NCBI RefSeq assembly: GCF_024793895.1
Contig: NZ_JANUSB010000015.1
Span: 248,001 to 312,000, forward strand
Source: Serratia sp. AKBS12
GTDB lineage: Bacteria > Pseudomonadota > Gammaproteobacteria > Enterobacterales > Enterobacteriaceae
DNA: 64,000 bases
Direction of reading: 5' to 3'
Shown here: in pieces, positions 1 through 8,435 of the stretch
Position numbering within the stretch: the stretch's first letter is position 1
Layout: each line of letters opens with the position of its first letter
Notes under the pieces: generated by a model
The model's input: the letters and a program-made list of their open reading frames with translations, nothing else
Databases searched by the model: none
Told to the model about the DNA's origin: nothing
Position numbers and translations under genes: made by a program

Positions 1-2
1 TC

Positions 3-473
3 AAACCGAGCGTTACCCAACATTTCGACCGACCGATCACCAAAGACCAATTGCACCAATGCATTGATGAACAGGTGGCATCACCCAACCTGTTCTGCGC
101 ACTGCGCGTCGACGGTGAATTCAACCACCTGGAAACCCGCACCGTACCGCGCCAGCAGCGGCCTTACAAACCGATGCTCGAAGCCATTGAAGCGCAGCCA
201 ACCTTTGCCTTTCGGCGGCGTCGCGGCACGCTGGTCGGCTTCCGCTCGCCGGACTATATGCAGGGTATTGGCGTAGCCGGTTACCACGAACATTTCGTCA
301 CCGACGATCGCAGCGGTGGCGGACACGTGCTTGATTACCAGCTCGACCACGGTCGCCTGCAATTTGGCGTTATTACGCGTCTCAATCTCCAATTGCCGCA
401 TGATGCGGATTTTCTGCGCACCAACCTCTGTCCCGAGGATTTGGATCGCGCCATTCGTTCTGCCGAAGGCTAA
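3..473 (+). CDS. budA: Alpha-acetolactate decarboxylase, C-terminal part (5' end outside window)
   Basis: Decarboxylates 2-acetolactate to acetoin in the cytoplasm, the second step of the 2,3-butanediol/acetoin pathway. About 156 C-terminal residues are present; the family is about 260 residues long, so roughly the first 100 lie upstream of the window. The zinc-binding pattern is visible as H-x-H followed 11 residues later by a third His (GYHEHFV...GGGHV), matching the three metal-binding histidines of this family. The reading frame is open from base 3 to the TAA. budB follows 66 bp downstream on the same strand, the usual budAB order; the budR regulator, if present, would be upstream of the window. 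Confidence 0.95.
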   Translation, partial: KPSVTQHFDRPITKDQLHQCIDEQVASPNLFCALRVDGEFNHLETRTVPRQQRPYKPMLEAIEAQPTFAFRRRRGTLVGFRSPDYMQGIGVAGYHEHFVTDDRSGGGHVLDYQLDHGRLQFGVITRLNLQLPHDADFLRTNLCPEDLDRAIRSAEG

Positions 474-539
474 ACGGGCCCGCCGCCGTGCTGGCGGTTG
501 ATTCTGCGGTAGGCGTTTTTTTGTTTATGAGGTGGAACC

Positions 540-2225
540 ATGAGTAAGCTAAATACGGACGAAAACTGGCAATGCGGTGCCGATCTGGTGGTGAAGAATC
601 TTGAGGCGCAGGGGGTGAAACACGTATTTGGTATCCCGGGTGCCAAAATTGACCGGGTGTTCGACTCGCTGGAAGATACAGCGTCGATTCAGACCGTGGT
701 AGTGCGGCATGAGGCCAACGCTGCGTTTATGGCGGCGGCGGTGGGGCGCCTGACCGGTAAGGCCGGGGTGGCATTGGTGACTTCCGGGCCGGGGAGTTCC
801 AACCTGATCACCGGTCTGGCGACGGCCACTTCGGAAGGCGATGCGGTGGTGGCATTAGGTGGCGCGGTCAAACGCGCCGACAATCTTAAGCAGACTCACC
901 AGAGCATGGACACCGTCAGCATGTTCCGCCCGGTGACCAAATATTGCGCCGAAGTGCACGCCGGTTCGGCGATTTCAGAAGTGATTGCCAACGCGTTTCG
1001 TACCGCCGAGTTTGGTCGTCCGGGGGCGGCATTTGTCAGCCTGCCAATGGATATCGTCAACGAACCGGTCAGCGCACCGGTATTGGCCGGCTGCCGGGTA
1101 CCACACCTGGGGGCGGCAGCCGGCGACGACATTCAGGACGCGGTAACGTTGATTCAGCAGGCCAAATGTCCGGTGCTGTTGCTTGGCCTGCAGGCCAGCC
1201 GGCCGGAAAACAGCGACGCGGTGCGTCAGTTGCTGTCCCGTACCCGTATGCCGGTAGTCGGCACCTATCAGGCCGCCGGGGTGATCGACGTCAACCATTT
1301 TGCGCGTTTTGCCGGTCGCGTCGGGCTGTTCAACAACCAGCCGGCGGACCAACTGTTGCAGCAGGCGGATTTGGTGGTCAGTGTCGGTTACGGCCCGATT
1401 GAATACGATCCCTGCATGTGGAACAGTCAGCGCCGATTGAAACTGGTGCACATCGACGTGCAACCGGCGGATATCGATACCTGTTATCGCCCCGACATTG
1501 AGCTGGTTGGCAACATCAGCGCCACCATTAATGCGATGACCGAAAGATTTGCAGGCGCACTGATGATCCCGCCGGCAGTAGAGACCATTCTGGCCGATCT
1601 GGGGCGTCAGCGTACCGAGTTGGCGGAGCGTGCGGCGCGACGGGACGGCATGCCGATCCATCCGCTGCGCATCGTCAAGGAACTGCAGGATATCGTCAGC
1701 GACGACGTCACGCTGTGCGTCGATATGGGCAGTTTTCACATCTGGATCGCGCGTTATCTTTACAGCTTCCGCGCACGACAGCTGTTGATTTCCAACGGTC
1801 AGCAAACCATGGGCGTCGCGCTGCCGTGGGCGATTGGTACCGCACTGGTGCGGCCCGGTGATAAAGTGCTGTCGATTTCCGGCGACGGCGGCTTTATGCA
1901 ATCGAGCATGGAGCTGGAAACCGCAGTACGGCTTAATGCCAATATCGTGCACGTTATCTGGGTCGACAACGCTTATAACATGGTGGAAATGCAGGAGTTG
2001 AATAAATACCGGCGCAAATCCGGCGTGGAATTTGGCCCGATCGATTTCAAAGCCTATGCGGAATCCTGTGGTGCGGTCGGCTTTGCGGTGCAGAAGGTCG
2101 AGGAACTGCGGCCAATGTTGCGTAAGGCAATGGAAATCCAGGGGCCGGTGGTGGTGGCGATCCCGGTAGATTATGCTGATAACTACCGGCTGATGGAACA
2201 AATGAACTTCAGTCAGCTGATTTAA
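540..2225 (+). CDS. budB: Acetolactate synthase, catabolic type
   Basis: Thiamine-diphosphate enzyme that condenses two pyruvates into 2-acetolactate for acetoin production. The 561 residues have the full architecture: N-terminal pyrimidine-binding domain with the catalytic glutamate at about residue 58 ([10 protein letters not shown]), central domain, and C-terminal ThDP/Mg domain with GDGG near 447 followed by the NxxxxM-type metal motif. The RFDDR motif used for FAD in biosynthetic AHAS is not seen at the corresponding place ([10 protein letters not shown] instead), which supports the catabolic AlsS/BudB type. ATG is preceded by a GAGGTGG ribosome-binding site. It probably shares a transcript with budA; a stem-loop follows the stop codon. 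Confidence 0.96.
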   Translation: MSKLNTDENWQCGADLVVKNLEAQGVKHVFGIPGAKIDRVFDSLEDTASIQTVVVRHEANAAFMAAAVGRLTGKAGVALVTSGPGSSNLITGLATATSEGDAVVALGGAVKRADNLKQTHQSMDTVSMFRPVTKYCAEVHAGSAISEVIANAFRTAEFGRPGAAFVSLPMDIVNEPVSAPVLAGCRVPHLGAAAGDDIQDAVTLIQQAKCPVLLLGLQASRPENSDAVRQLLSRTRMPVVGTYQAAGVIDVNHFARFAGRVGLFNNQPADQLLQQADLVVSVGYGPIEYDPCMWNSQRRLKLVHIDVQPADIDTCYRPDIELVGNISATINAMTERFAGALMIPPAVETILADLGRQRTELAERAARRDGMPIHPLRIVKELQDIVSDDVTLCVDMGSFHIWIARYLYSFRARQLLISNGQQTMGVALPWAIGTALVRPGDKVLSISGDGGFMQSSMELETAVRLNANIVHVIWVDNAYNMVEMQELNKYRRKSGVEFGPIDFKAYAESCGAVGFAVQKVEELRPMLRKAMEIQGPVVVAIPVDYADNYRLMEQMNFSQLI

Positions 2226-2233
2226 GCCGCACG

Positions 2234-2260
2234 ATGCCCTCTCCAGCGCCGAGAGGGCAT
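2234..2260 (+). terminator. Stem-loop after budB
   Basis: A 10-bp perfect stem (ATGCCCTCTC / GAGAGGGCAT) with a 7-nt loop begins 9 bases after the budB stop. The following run is not T-rich (TATCCCGC), so it may be a weak or Rho-assisted terminator or an mRNA 3' stabiliser. Confidence 0.5.
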
Positions 2261-2362
2261 TATCCCGCTTTCCCGTGCAATTTTGCTTGCTCAATATTTA
2301 TGCTTTACTTCACTAACTCCCTGTTTTATTGGTAACCGTTGGGATACCACTGGGGAAACGAG

Positions 2363-3958
2363 ATGACGAGCATAAAAGTAAGATTTACCTTGGCTCTGTT
2401 GGCGCTGGCGACCGCCGGCAGCATACAGGCCAAAACGCTGGTGTTTTGTTCTGAAGGGTCGCCGGAAGGTTTCAATCCGCAGTTGTTTACCTCCGGCACC
2501 ACGGTAGACGCCAGTTCGGCGGCGATTTACAACCGGCTGGTTGATTTTAAAACCGGCACCGTGGAATTGCAGCCCAGCCTGGCGGAACGCTGGGAGGTCA
2601 GTGCTGACGGCAAAAACTACACATTTCACCTACGTCAGGGGGTCAGGTTCCACAGCAATAAGTACTTCACGCCGACCCGCAACTTTAACGCTGACGACGT
2701 GATCTTTTCGTTCATGCGGCAAAAAGATCCCCAACATCCTTATCACAAGGTATCCAACGGTGCTTACACCAACTTTGAATCTATGGAGTTTGGCAGTCTG
2801 ATCAACGCGATAGTCAAGGTTGACGAGCATACGGTGCGCTTTGAGCTTTCGCGCGCCGAAGCGCCGTTCATTGCCGATTTGGGCATGTATTTTGCCACCA
2901 TTCTCTCCGCCGAATATGCCGATGCGATGCTAAAGGCCGGCACCCCGCAGCGGGTGGATAACGACCCCATTGGCACCGGGCCGTTCCAGTTGCTGCAATA
3001 TCAGCATGACGCAAAAATCCTCTATAAAGCGTTCGACGGCTACTGGGAAGGCAAGCCGCAGATCGACCGGCTGGTGTTTTCGATCACCCCGGATGCGGCG
3101 GTGCGCTATGCCAAATTGCAGAAAAACGAATGCCAGGTGATGCCGTTCCCAAATCCGGCCGATCTGGTGCGCATGCGGGCGGATAACAACATTACGGTGA
3201 TGGAAAAGTCAGGCTTGAACATCGGTTTTCTGGCGTTTAACACTCAGAAAAAACCGCTGGATAACGTCAAGGTTCGCCAGGCGCTGGCATTGGCGGTGAA
3301 CAAACCGGCGATCCTCGAGGCGGTATTCCACGGCGCCGGCCAGCCGGCAAAAAACCTGCTGCCGCCGACCCAATGGGGCAGCAATGCGGCGCTTGAGGAT
3401 TATCCTTATTCGCCGGAAACCGCCCGACGACTGTTACAGGAAGCCGGCTTAGGGCAGGGCTTCGCCATTGATTTATGGGCGATGCCGGTACAGCGCCCCT
3501 ACAACCCGAACGCCAAGCGCATGGCGGAGATGATCCAGTCCGACTGGGCGAAGATCGGCGTGCGCGCCACGATTGTGACCTTCGAATGGGGGGAATATCT
3601 GCAGCGTATCAAGAATGGCGAGCACCAGACCGCGTTGATGGGCTGGACCACGGCCAACGGTGACCCTGACAATTTCTTTGGTCCGCTGTTTACCTGCGTT
3701 TCCGCCAACGGCGGTTCAAACTCGGCCAAATGGTGCTACCCGCCGTTTGATCGGTTGATCCTGCAGGCGCGTAAAGAAACCGACCATGCCAAACGGGTAG
3801 AGATGTACCAACAGGCGCAGGTAATGATGCATCAGCAGATGCCAGCGTTGATGATTGCACATTCGACCATTTTTGAACCGGTGCGTAACGAGGTGAAAGG
3901 GTATGAAATCGATCCGTTCGGCAAGCATATTTTCAAGCAGGTGTCGCTGGAAGAGTGA
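2363..3958 (+). CDS. Periplasmic peptide-binding protein, DppA/OppA family (orphan ABC solute receptor)
   Basis: Family-5 extracellular solute-binding protein of 531 residues, expected to bind a di- or oligopeptide, or another substrate used by this family, in the periplasm and hand it to an inner-membrane ABC permease. It has a signal peptide ending near SIQA-KTLVF, then the usual lobes with LAERWEVSADGKNYTFHLR, GTGPF and VRQALALAVNK, all typical of DppA-like proteins. The ATG at 2363 is chosen over an upstream in-frame TTG because of a GGGGAAACGAG ribosome-binding site and because it starts the signal peptide. No permease or ATPase genes lie beside it, so it must serve a transporter encoded elsewhere. 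Its position between budB and fepA is unusual. The exact substrate cannot be read from the sequence. Confidence 0.9.
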   Translation: MTSIKVRFTLALLALATAGSIQAKTLVFCSEGSPEGFNPQLFTSGTTVDASSAAIYNRLVDFKTGTVELQPSLAERWEVSADGKNYTFHLRQGVRFHSNKYFTPTRNFNADDVIFSFMRQKDPQHPYHKVSNGAYTNFESMEFGSLINAIVKVDEHTVRFELSRAEAPFIADLGMYFATILSAEYADAMLKAGTPQRVDNDPIGTGPFQLLQYQHDAKILYKAFDGYWEGKPQIDRLVFSITPDAAVRYAKLQKNECQVMPFPNPADLVRMRADNNITVMEKSGLNIGFLAFNTQKKPLDNVKVRQALALAVNKPAILEAVFHGAGQPAKNLLPPTQWGSNAALEDYPYSPETARRLLQEAGLGQGFAIDLWAMPVQRPYNPNAKRMAEMIQSDWAKIGVRATIVTFEWGEYLQRIKNGEHQTALMGWTTANGDPDNFFGPLFTCVSANGGSNSAKWCYPPFDRLILQARKETDHAKRVEMYQQAQVMMHQQMPALMIAHSTIFEPVRNEVKGYEIDPFGKHIFKQVSLEE

Positions 3959-4060
3959 ACCAGCCGCGGGTTGACGGTTGGCGACGCTGGTTGCCAAACC
4001 GTTACGCTGCCAGGGTTCGCGCCGTTGCCAGGGATCCTGTTGCTTGCCGCTAGCCAGTAA

Positions 4061-4090
4061 AAAAGCCGGTCGGTGGCCCGACCGGCTTTT
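4061..4090. terminator. Bidirectional rho-independent terminator
   Basis: Stem AGCCGGTCGG / CCGACCGGCT with a 4-nt loop, flanked by AAAA on the left and TTTT on the right. It serves the convergent binding-protein gene (+) and fepA (-). Confidence 0.9.
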
Positions 4091-4115
4091 ACTATTCCTC
4101 TTTTGCAATCAACCG

Positions 4116-6407
4116 TCAGAAGTGGGTATTGAGGCTTAAATAGTAGGTGCGGCCCGGTTCGTTATAGGTCGCGGCGCCGGCGCCAGCGATATTGATCGCG
4201 CCGGTGGTCGGGTTGCCGACGTTTTGCGCGTTGCCAGCACGGAACTGACGTTTGTCGAACAGGTTTTCGATGCCGGCGGTGACGTCAACGTTTTTGCTCA
4301 GCGCATAGGTGGCGCTGGCGCCAACGATGGCATACGGACTGACCTCACGGGTTTCCGTGCCGCGGGTCGGTTCCCCTTTATAGTTGTACTTCTTCGGTTT
4401 CTGGCGGCCATACCAGGTCAGAGTCGACTGCATCGACAGATCTTCCGTGGCCTGCCAGCTCAGCGTCGAGTTGATGGTGAACTTCGGGATCACCGACAGG
4501 TAATCACCGGTGGTTTTGTTCTCGTTCTCGATCATATAGGTGGCGTTGTTGGTCCAGGCAATGGTGTCGCTGACCGGGATGTTCAGCGTACCTTCCAGCC
4601 CTTGAACTACCGCCTTGGGCACGTTTTCCCAGCGATAGATATCGGTTTTACCGTTGCTGGTCTGGCCGACCGGCGTGTAACCGGCTTCAATCTTGTTGCG
4701 GTAGTCGTTGCGGAAGTAGGTCACGCCGGCCAGCCAGCCGCCGTTATGGAACTCCAGCCCGATCTCTTTGTTAACGCTGTTTTCCGCTTTCAAGCTATCG
4801 TTGCCAACCAGGTAACAGCCGATGCCCGATGAACTGTTGGCGCAGCCCTGACCTTTGCTGTACAGCACGTAATTCTCATTGGTCTGGAACAGGTTAGGCG
4901 CTTTGTAAGCGCGCGCAATGCCCATTTTCAGCGTGAAGTACTCTCCCAATTCCTGCGACAGGTTGAGTGACGGGCTCCAGTTATCGCCGGAAACCGAGTG
5001 TCGATCGTAGCGCATGCCCGGCGTCAGCATGGTGGTATCGGTCAGTTCGATATTGTCTTCGGCAAACAGCGAGAAGATACGCGCAGAAGAGTAGGGGCTA
5101 CGATCTGCACTGGCGATGCCGTCAATGTCGCCGCCTTGCAGCGCCTGGCTGACCACCGAGCTGCTTTTCATCTTCTGCTGGTTCCATTCGGCACCGAAGG
5201 TGGCGGTTTGTGGTACCCACATATCGAAAGGCAGGCTGATTTCACTGTGCAACAGCACATCATCGAGATCGCTGTTGCTGTAACCTTCATCTTTTTCACT
5301 GAAGATCCCTTCGGTACCGCCGGCCAGACCTTCGTTCAGGCGCGTATTACGGGTGTTCTCGTACTGTACGTAGTTGTTGGTGCTGACCCCGTTGTCCCAG
5401 GCCCCTTGATATTTCACGGAGTAGGTTTCACGGTACATACGGTTGGTTTCTTCGCCGTACATGCTTTTTACCAGATTATTGCTATTGGTGTTCTGGGTAT
5501 CGCCGGCGTACAGGTTACCTTGACGGCCGTAGCCGTACTCAAACTCCAGCGATTGCAGGTAGGCGAAATCCCAGTGCAGCAGGGCGTCGATATTCTTGTC
5601 GATCACCCCTTCGCGCCCGGCCGGCAGGCTGTCGGAATAAATACCGGCGCGCTCCGACTGGTGGCCCTGGTTGATGTCCCAGGCGTCGGCCTGCGTTTTG
5701 CTATAGCCGCCGAACAGGCGGAAGCTCAGGGTGTCGCTCAGCGGGCCGGAGAGGCTGAAGTCGGTACGTTTGGTGGCACCTTCCTGCTTGTGCTGCGGCA
5801 CGTTGAAATAGGCATTCAACGCGCCGTGCAACTCTTGTGCCTGTTTCTTGGTGATGATGTTGACCACGCCACCCGCAGCGCCGTTACCGTAACGCGCTGC
5901 CGCAGGGCCGCGCAGCACTTCGATGCGCTCGATCATTTCCGGCGGTACCCAGGCGGTGTCGCCGCGTGTATCACGCTCGCCGCGCCACCCCTGGCGCACC
6001 GAGTTGCGACTGGAGGCCGGTTTGCCGTCGATCAGGATCAGGGTGTTTTCCGGCCCCATGCCGCGGATATCGATCTGGCGGTTGTTGCCGCGCTGGCCGC
6101 TGGTGGAGTTGCCGGTCAGGTTAACGCCCGGCATGGTGCGAATCAGTTCATTGATGTCACGCGCCGGTGGACGTTTTTTGATTTCGGCGGCGGTGATGGT
6201 GGAAACCCCGGGCGCCTGCAGGTTCTGCTTGGCGGCGGTGACCAGAATGGTGTCTTCGGCGGGGTTTTCCTGGTGATTGCTGCTGACGCCGGTGGCTTGC
6301 GCCTGGTCGGCGGGCTCGGTTTGCTGTGCGGCATGTCCAATTGCGGACGTGCCTAATCCTAACCCGAGGAGTGTGGCTAGGGAATAACGAGATAACTTGC
6401 GAGTCAT
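4116..6407 (-). CDS. fepA: Ferric enterobactin outer-membrane receptor, TonB-dependent
   Basis: 22-stranded outer-membrane beta-barrel with an N-terminal plug that imports ferric enterobactin using TonB energy. The 763 residues comprise a signal peptide (cleavage near GHA-AQQ), a TonB box at about 52-60 (EDTILVTAA), the plug (INELIRTMPGVNLTGN, QIDIRGMGPENTLILIDG, RIEVLRGPAAARYGNGAAGG), then the barrel ending in the aromatic-terminated LSLNTHF. It is divergent from fes across a 319-bp region with a Fur box, the same arrangement as in E. coli. In E. coli entD lies just downstream of fepA; here the neighbour is a peptide-binding protein instead. Confidence 0.96.
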   Translation of the reverse strand: MTRKLSRYSLATLLGLGLGTSAIGHAAQQTEPADQAQATGVSSNHQENPAEDTILVTAAKQNLQAPGVSTITAAEIKKRPPARDINELIRTMPGVNLTGNSTSGQRGNNRQIDIRGMGPENTLILIDGKPASSRNSVRQGWRGERDTRGDTAWVPPEMIERIEVLRGPAAARYGNGAAGGVVNIITKKQAQELHGALNAYFNVPQHKQEGATKRTDFSLSGPLSDTLSFRLFGGYSKTQADAWDINQGHQSERAGIYSDSLPAGREGVIDKNIDALLHWDFAYLQSLEFEYGYGRQGNLYAGDTQNTNSNNLVKSMYGEETNRMYRETYSVKYQGAWDNGVSTNNYVQYENTRNTRLNEGLAGGTEGIFSEKDEGYSNSDLDDVLLHSEISLPFDMWVPQTATFGAEWNQQKMKSSSVVSQALQGGDIDGIASADRSPYSSARIFSLFAEDNIELTDTTMLTPGMRYDRHSVSGDNWSPSLNLSQELGEYFTLKMGIARAYKAPNLFQTNENYVLYSKGQGCANSSSGIGCYLVGNDSLKAENSVNKEIGLEFHNGGWLAGVTYFRNDYRNKIEAGYTPVGQTSNGKTDIYRWENVPKAVVQGLEGTLNIPVSDTIAWTNNATYMIENENKTTGDYLSVIPKFTINSTLSWQATEDLSMQSTLTWYGRQKPKKYNYKGEPTRGTETREVSPYAIVGASATYALSKNVDVTAGIENLFDKRQFRAGNAQNVGNPTTGAINIAGAGAATYNEPGRTYYLSLNTHF

Positions 6408-6608
6408 TTTTTGATTTCCTACCGTGTTGTCGCCCCCGTGCGCCAGCGCTGAAGCCGGCAGGGGGAGCCGGTTGTCGTTTTTATATCGTCGTTTATGGTG
6501 TGGATCTGACTACGCCGGAGACGCGACCAGCAGCCGATCCGCTACAAATCCAGGTACCCGTCCCTGTTGAAGAATACCTGCCTTCTTTACGAGCCTTTAC
6601 ACACTATT

Positions 6609-6632
6609 GCAAATGAAAATAATTATCAATAG
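6609..6632. promoter_or_regulatory. Fur box in the fepA-fes divergent promoter region
   Basis: The AT-rich sequence GCAAATGAAAATAATTATCA resembles the GATAATGATAATCATTATC consensus and lies midway in the 319-bp gap between the divergent fepA and fes starts. It is expected to repress both under iron-replete conditions. Nothing else recognisable was found in this gap. Confidence 0.75.
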
Positions 6633-6726
6633 TATTCGCCATACCGTTCGTTTGCATACGATAGAGCGTCAGCCGCTATCCGCTGTCACCTAACCCGTTA
6701 TGCCAACTACCAAGTGAGTAGGTGTC

Positions 6727-8112
6727 TTGAAAACTGAACAGCAGTCCGCAAGCAGTACGTTATTAGCAAGCAAGCATGCAGGGAGCCATGGCTGGTGGCT
6801 GGACATTGCCCGACGCGGTACGCCGCTGGTGGAACCGAGTGACAATGGCCGATGGAAGGTAACGTTTTTGTGGCGCGATCCCCAGGGATGCGAGATCACT
6901 TCAGCCCACCAGCGCGTCTGGATCAACATCAATTGCCTGACTGACCACCATCAGCCGAATCCGCCACAGAGCCTGCAACGCCTGAGTGGTAGCGACGTGT
7001 GGTACTGGCAAACCGAATTGAGCGCCGACTGGCGCGGTAGCTACTGTTTTATTCCCTGTCTGGACCATCGTCCGTTGCGGGCAGAAGGCGGCGACGCGTA
7101 CGCCATGATGCACGCGATGCGTCACTGGTGGCATCAGGTGTTTGCCAGCGCCACGCACGATCTGTTGAATCCTTACCGCTCCTGGCGCAGCGCCGGCGGC
7201 AACGTGGTTTCCGGGCTGCATATGCCGTCAGCGCCACCGCAGCCGGCCTGGCATGATTTCGACAACTATGAGGTAGCCAGCGCCCGCTGCGTGCCGGCGC
7301 CACCGGCGCATCTGCAACGTCATACCTGGCATAGCCAGCGCCTTGGCAATAGCCGCAACGTCTGGGTCTACACCACCGGCGACAACAATCCGGCGCAGCG
7401 ACCGCTGGCGATATTGCTCGACGGTCAGTTTTGGGCGCAGCAGATGCCGGTGTGGGATCCGCTGATGAAACTGACCCAGCAGGGGCAGTTGCCTGCTGCG
7501 GTGTATGTGCTGATCGATATTATCGATCTGCAACACCGCAGTCGCGAGCTTGGTTGTAATTCGGCGTTCTGGCTGGCATTGCAGGAAGAGCTGATGCCGC
7601 AGCTGGCCGAATGGGCGCCGCACCGCGCGGATGCTGCCAGCACGGTGGTTGCCGGTCAGAGTTTTGGCGGTCTCGCTGCCCTGTATGCCGGCCTGAACTG
7701 GCCACAGCGTTTTGGTGCGGTGATCGGCCAGTCCGGTTCTTTCTGGTGGCCGCGACGCGACATGCTGCAACTGCCTACCCCGCCGGAAGACGCCTGCTGG
7801 CTGATACGCCAGGTTGAAAACGGCCTCGGCAATCATGGCGAGTTGAAGGTATTTATGGAAGCCGGGGTGCATGAACCGCTGGTGCATCAGGTCAGCGGCC
7901 AGATGGCGACGCTGCTGAGCCAGGCCGGGCACCGGGTGCAGTATCGGGCGGTAGCTGGCGGCCATGACGCGCTGTGCTGGCGCGGTGGCCTGCTCGACGG
8001 TTTGCAGGCCCACTGGCGCGAGCCGTTTGTTACCGGCCACCAGGCCACACCTATTGCCACTTCTGGGATGATGCAAGGAGCCCGTGATGGAAACCCTGAA
8101 CCCGTTCGATGA
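6727..8112 (+). CDS. fes: Enterochelin (enterobactin) esterase
   Basis: Cytoplasmic alpha/beta hydrolase that cleaves the trilactone ring of ferric enterobactin so that iron can be reduced and released. The 461 residues have the Fes N-terminal domain (KVTFLWRDPQG, RGSYCFIP) and the esterase domain with the nucleophile GQSFGG at Ser312 and the catalytic His near 413 (GGHDALCWRGG). The start appears to be TTG; no in-frame ATG or GTG lies between it and the conserved GSHGWW region, and a GTGAGTAGGTG purine-rich stretch precedes it. First gene of fes-ybdZ-entF; its 3' end overlaps ybdZ by 26 bp. Confidence 0.94.
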   Translation: MKTEQQSASSTLLASKHAGSHGWWLDIARRGTPLVEPSDNGRWKVTFLWRDPQGCEITSAHQRVWININCLTDHHQPNPPQSLQRLSGSDVWYWQTELSADWRGSYCFIPCLDHRPLRAEGGDAYAMMHAMRHWWHQVFASATHDLLNPYRSWRSAGGNVVSGLHMPSAPPQPAWHDFDNYEVASARCVPAPPAHLQRHTWHSQRLGNSRNVWVYTTGDNNPAQRPLAILLDGQFWAQQMPVWDPLMKLTQQGQLPAAVYVLIDIIDLQHRSRELGCNSAFWLALQEELMPQLAEWAPHRADAASTVVAGQSFGGLAALYAGLNWPQRFGAVIGQSGSFWWPRRDMLQLPTPPEDACWLIRQVENGLGNHGELKVFMEAGVHEPLVHQVSGQMATLLSQAGHRVQYRAVAGGHDALCWRGGLLDGLQAHWREPFVTGHQATPIATSGMMQGARDGNPEPVR

Positions 8113-8293
8113 TCCACAACAATGTTGCCTGATTGTGCGTAACGCCGAGCAGCAATACAGCCTATGGCCGGATTTCTGTCCGCTACCGCCCGGCTGGTGC
8201 AGCGTATTCGGCCCGGCGCCGCGCGCGCAGTGCGTCAGCTGGCTGGAAGAGAATTGGCAGGATATGCGGCCCGCATCACAGCGTCAGGCGTGA
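8087..8293 (+). CDS. ybdZ: MbtH-like protein of enterobactin synthesis
   Basis: Small (68-residue) cytoplasmic activator of adenylation domains; YbdZ binds the EntF A domain in E. coli. The MbtH signature is nearly complete: N-x-E-x-Q-x-SLWP, PPGW, and the C-terminal W-x-DMRP, including the tryptophans that contact the A domain. The ATG at 8087 is used rather than the adjacent GTG at 8084; both are preceded by AAGGAGCCC. It lies between fes (26-bp overlap) and entF (142-bp gap), the standard position. Confidence 0.95.
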   Translation: METLNPFDDPQQCCLIVRNAEQQYSLWPDFCPLPPGWCSVFGPAPRAQCVSWLEENWQDMRPASQRQA

Positions 8294-8309
8294 CGGGCTG
8301 ATGCCCGTC
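8292..8309 (+). other. Intra-operon hairpin at the ybdZ stop codon
   Basis: GACGGGC-TGAT-GCCCGTC forms a 7-bp perfect GC-rich hairpin overlapping the ybdZ stop and opening the 142-bp ybdZ-entF gap. No T-run follows. It could be an mRNA processing or stability element, or simply chance. Confidence 0.4.
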
Positions 8310-8435
8310 GTATCGTAAGCGGCCTGCCGGTTTTGCCCCGTTCGGCGACTGTTTGCACCTTGATGGGATGGCTTTCATTGCCGTCTCGATGCTGTTCCCA
8401 GCAGTCAGGGTATATCAACCATAGGAATCAGTACG

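Noticed and set aside
975-2294. 439-codon open frame on the minus strand across budB
   Set aside because: It mirrors the coding frame of budB, has no ribosome-binding site and a biased composition (His, Gln, Arg) typical of antisense shadow frames.
4998-6356. 452-codon open frame on the plus strand across fepA
   Set aside because: Shadow of the fepA frame; the real gene has signal peptide, plug and barrel motifs.
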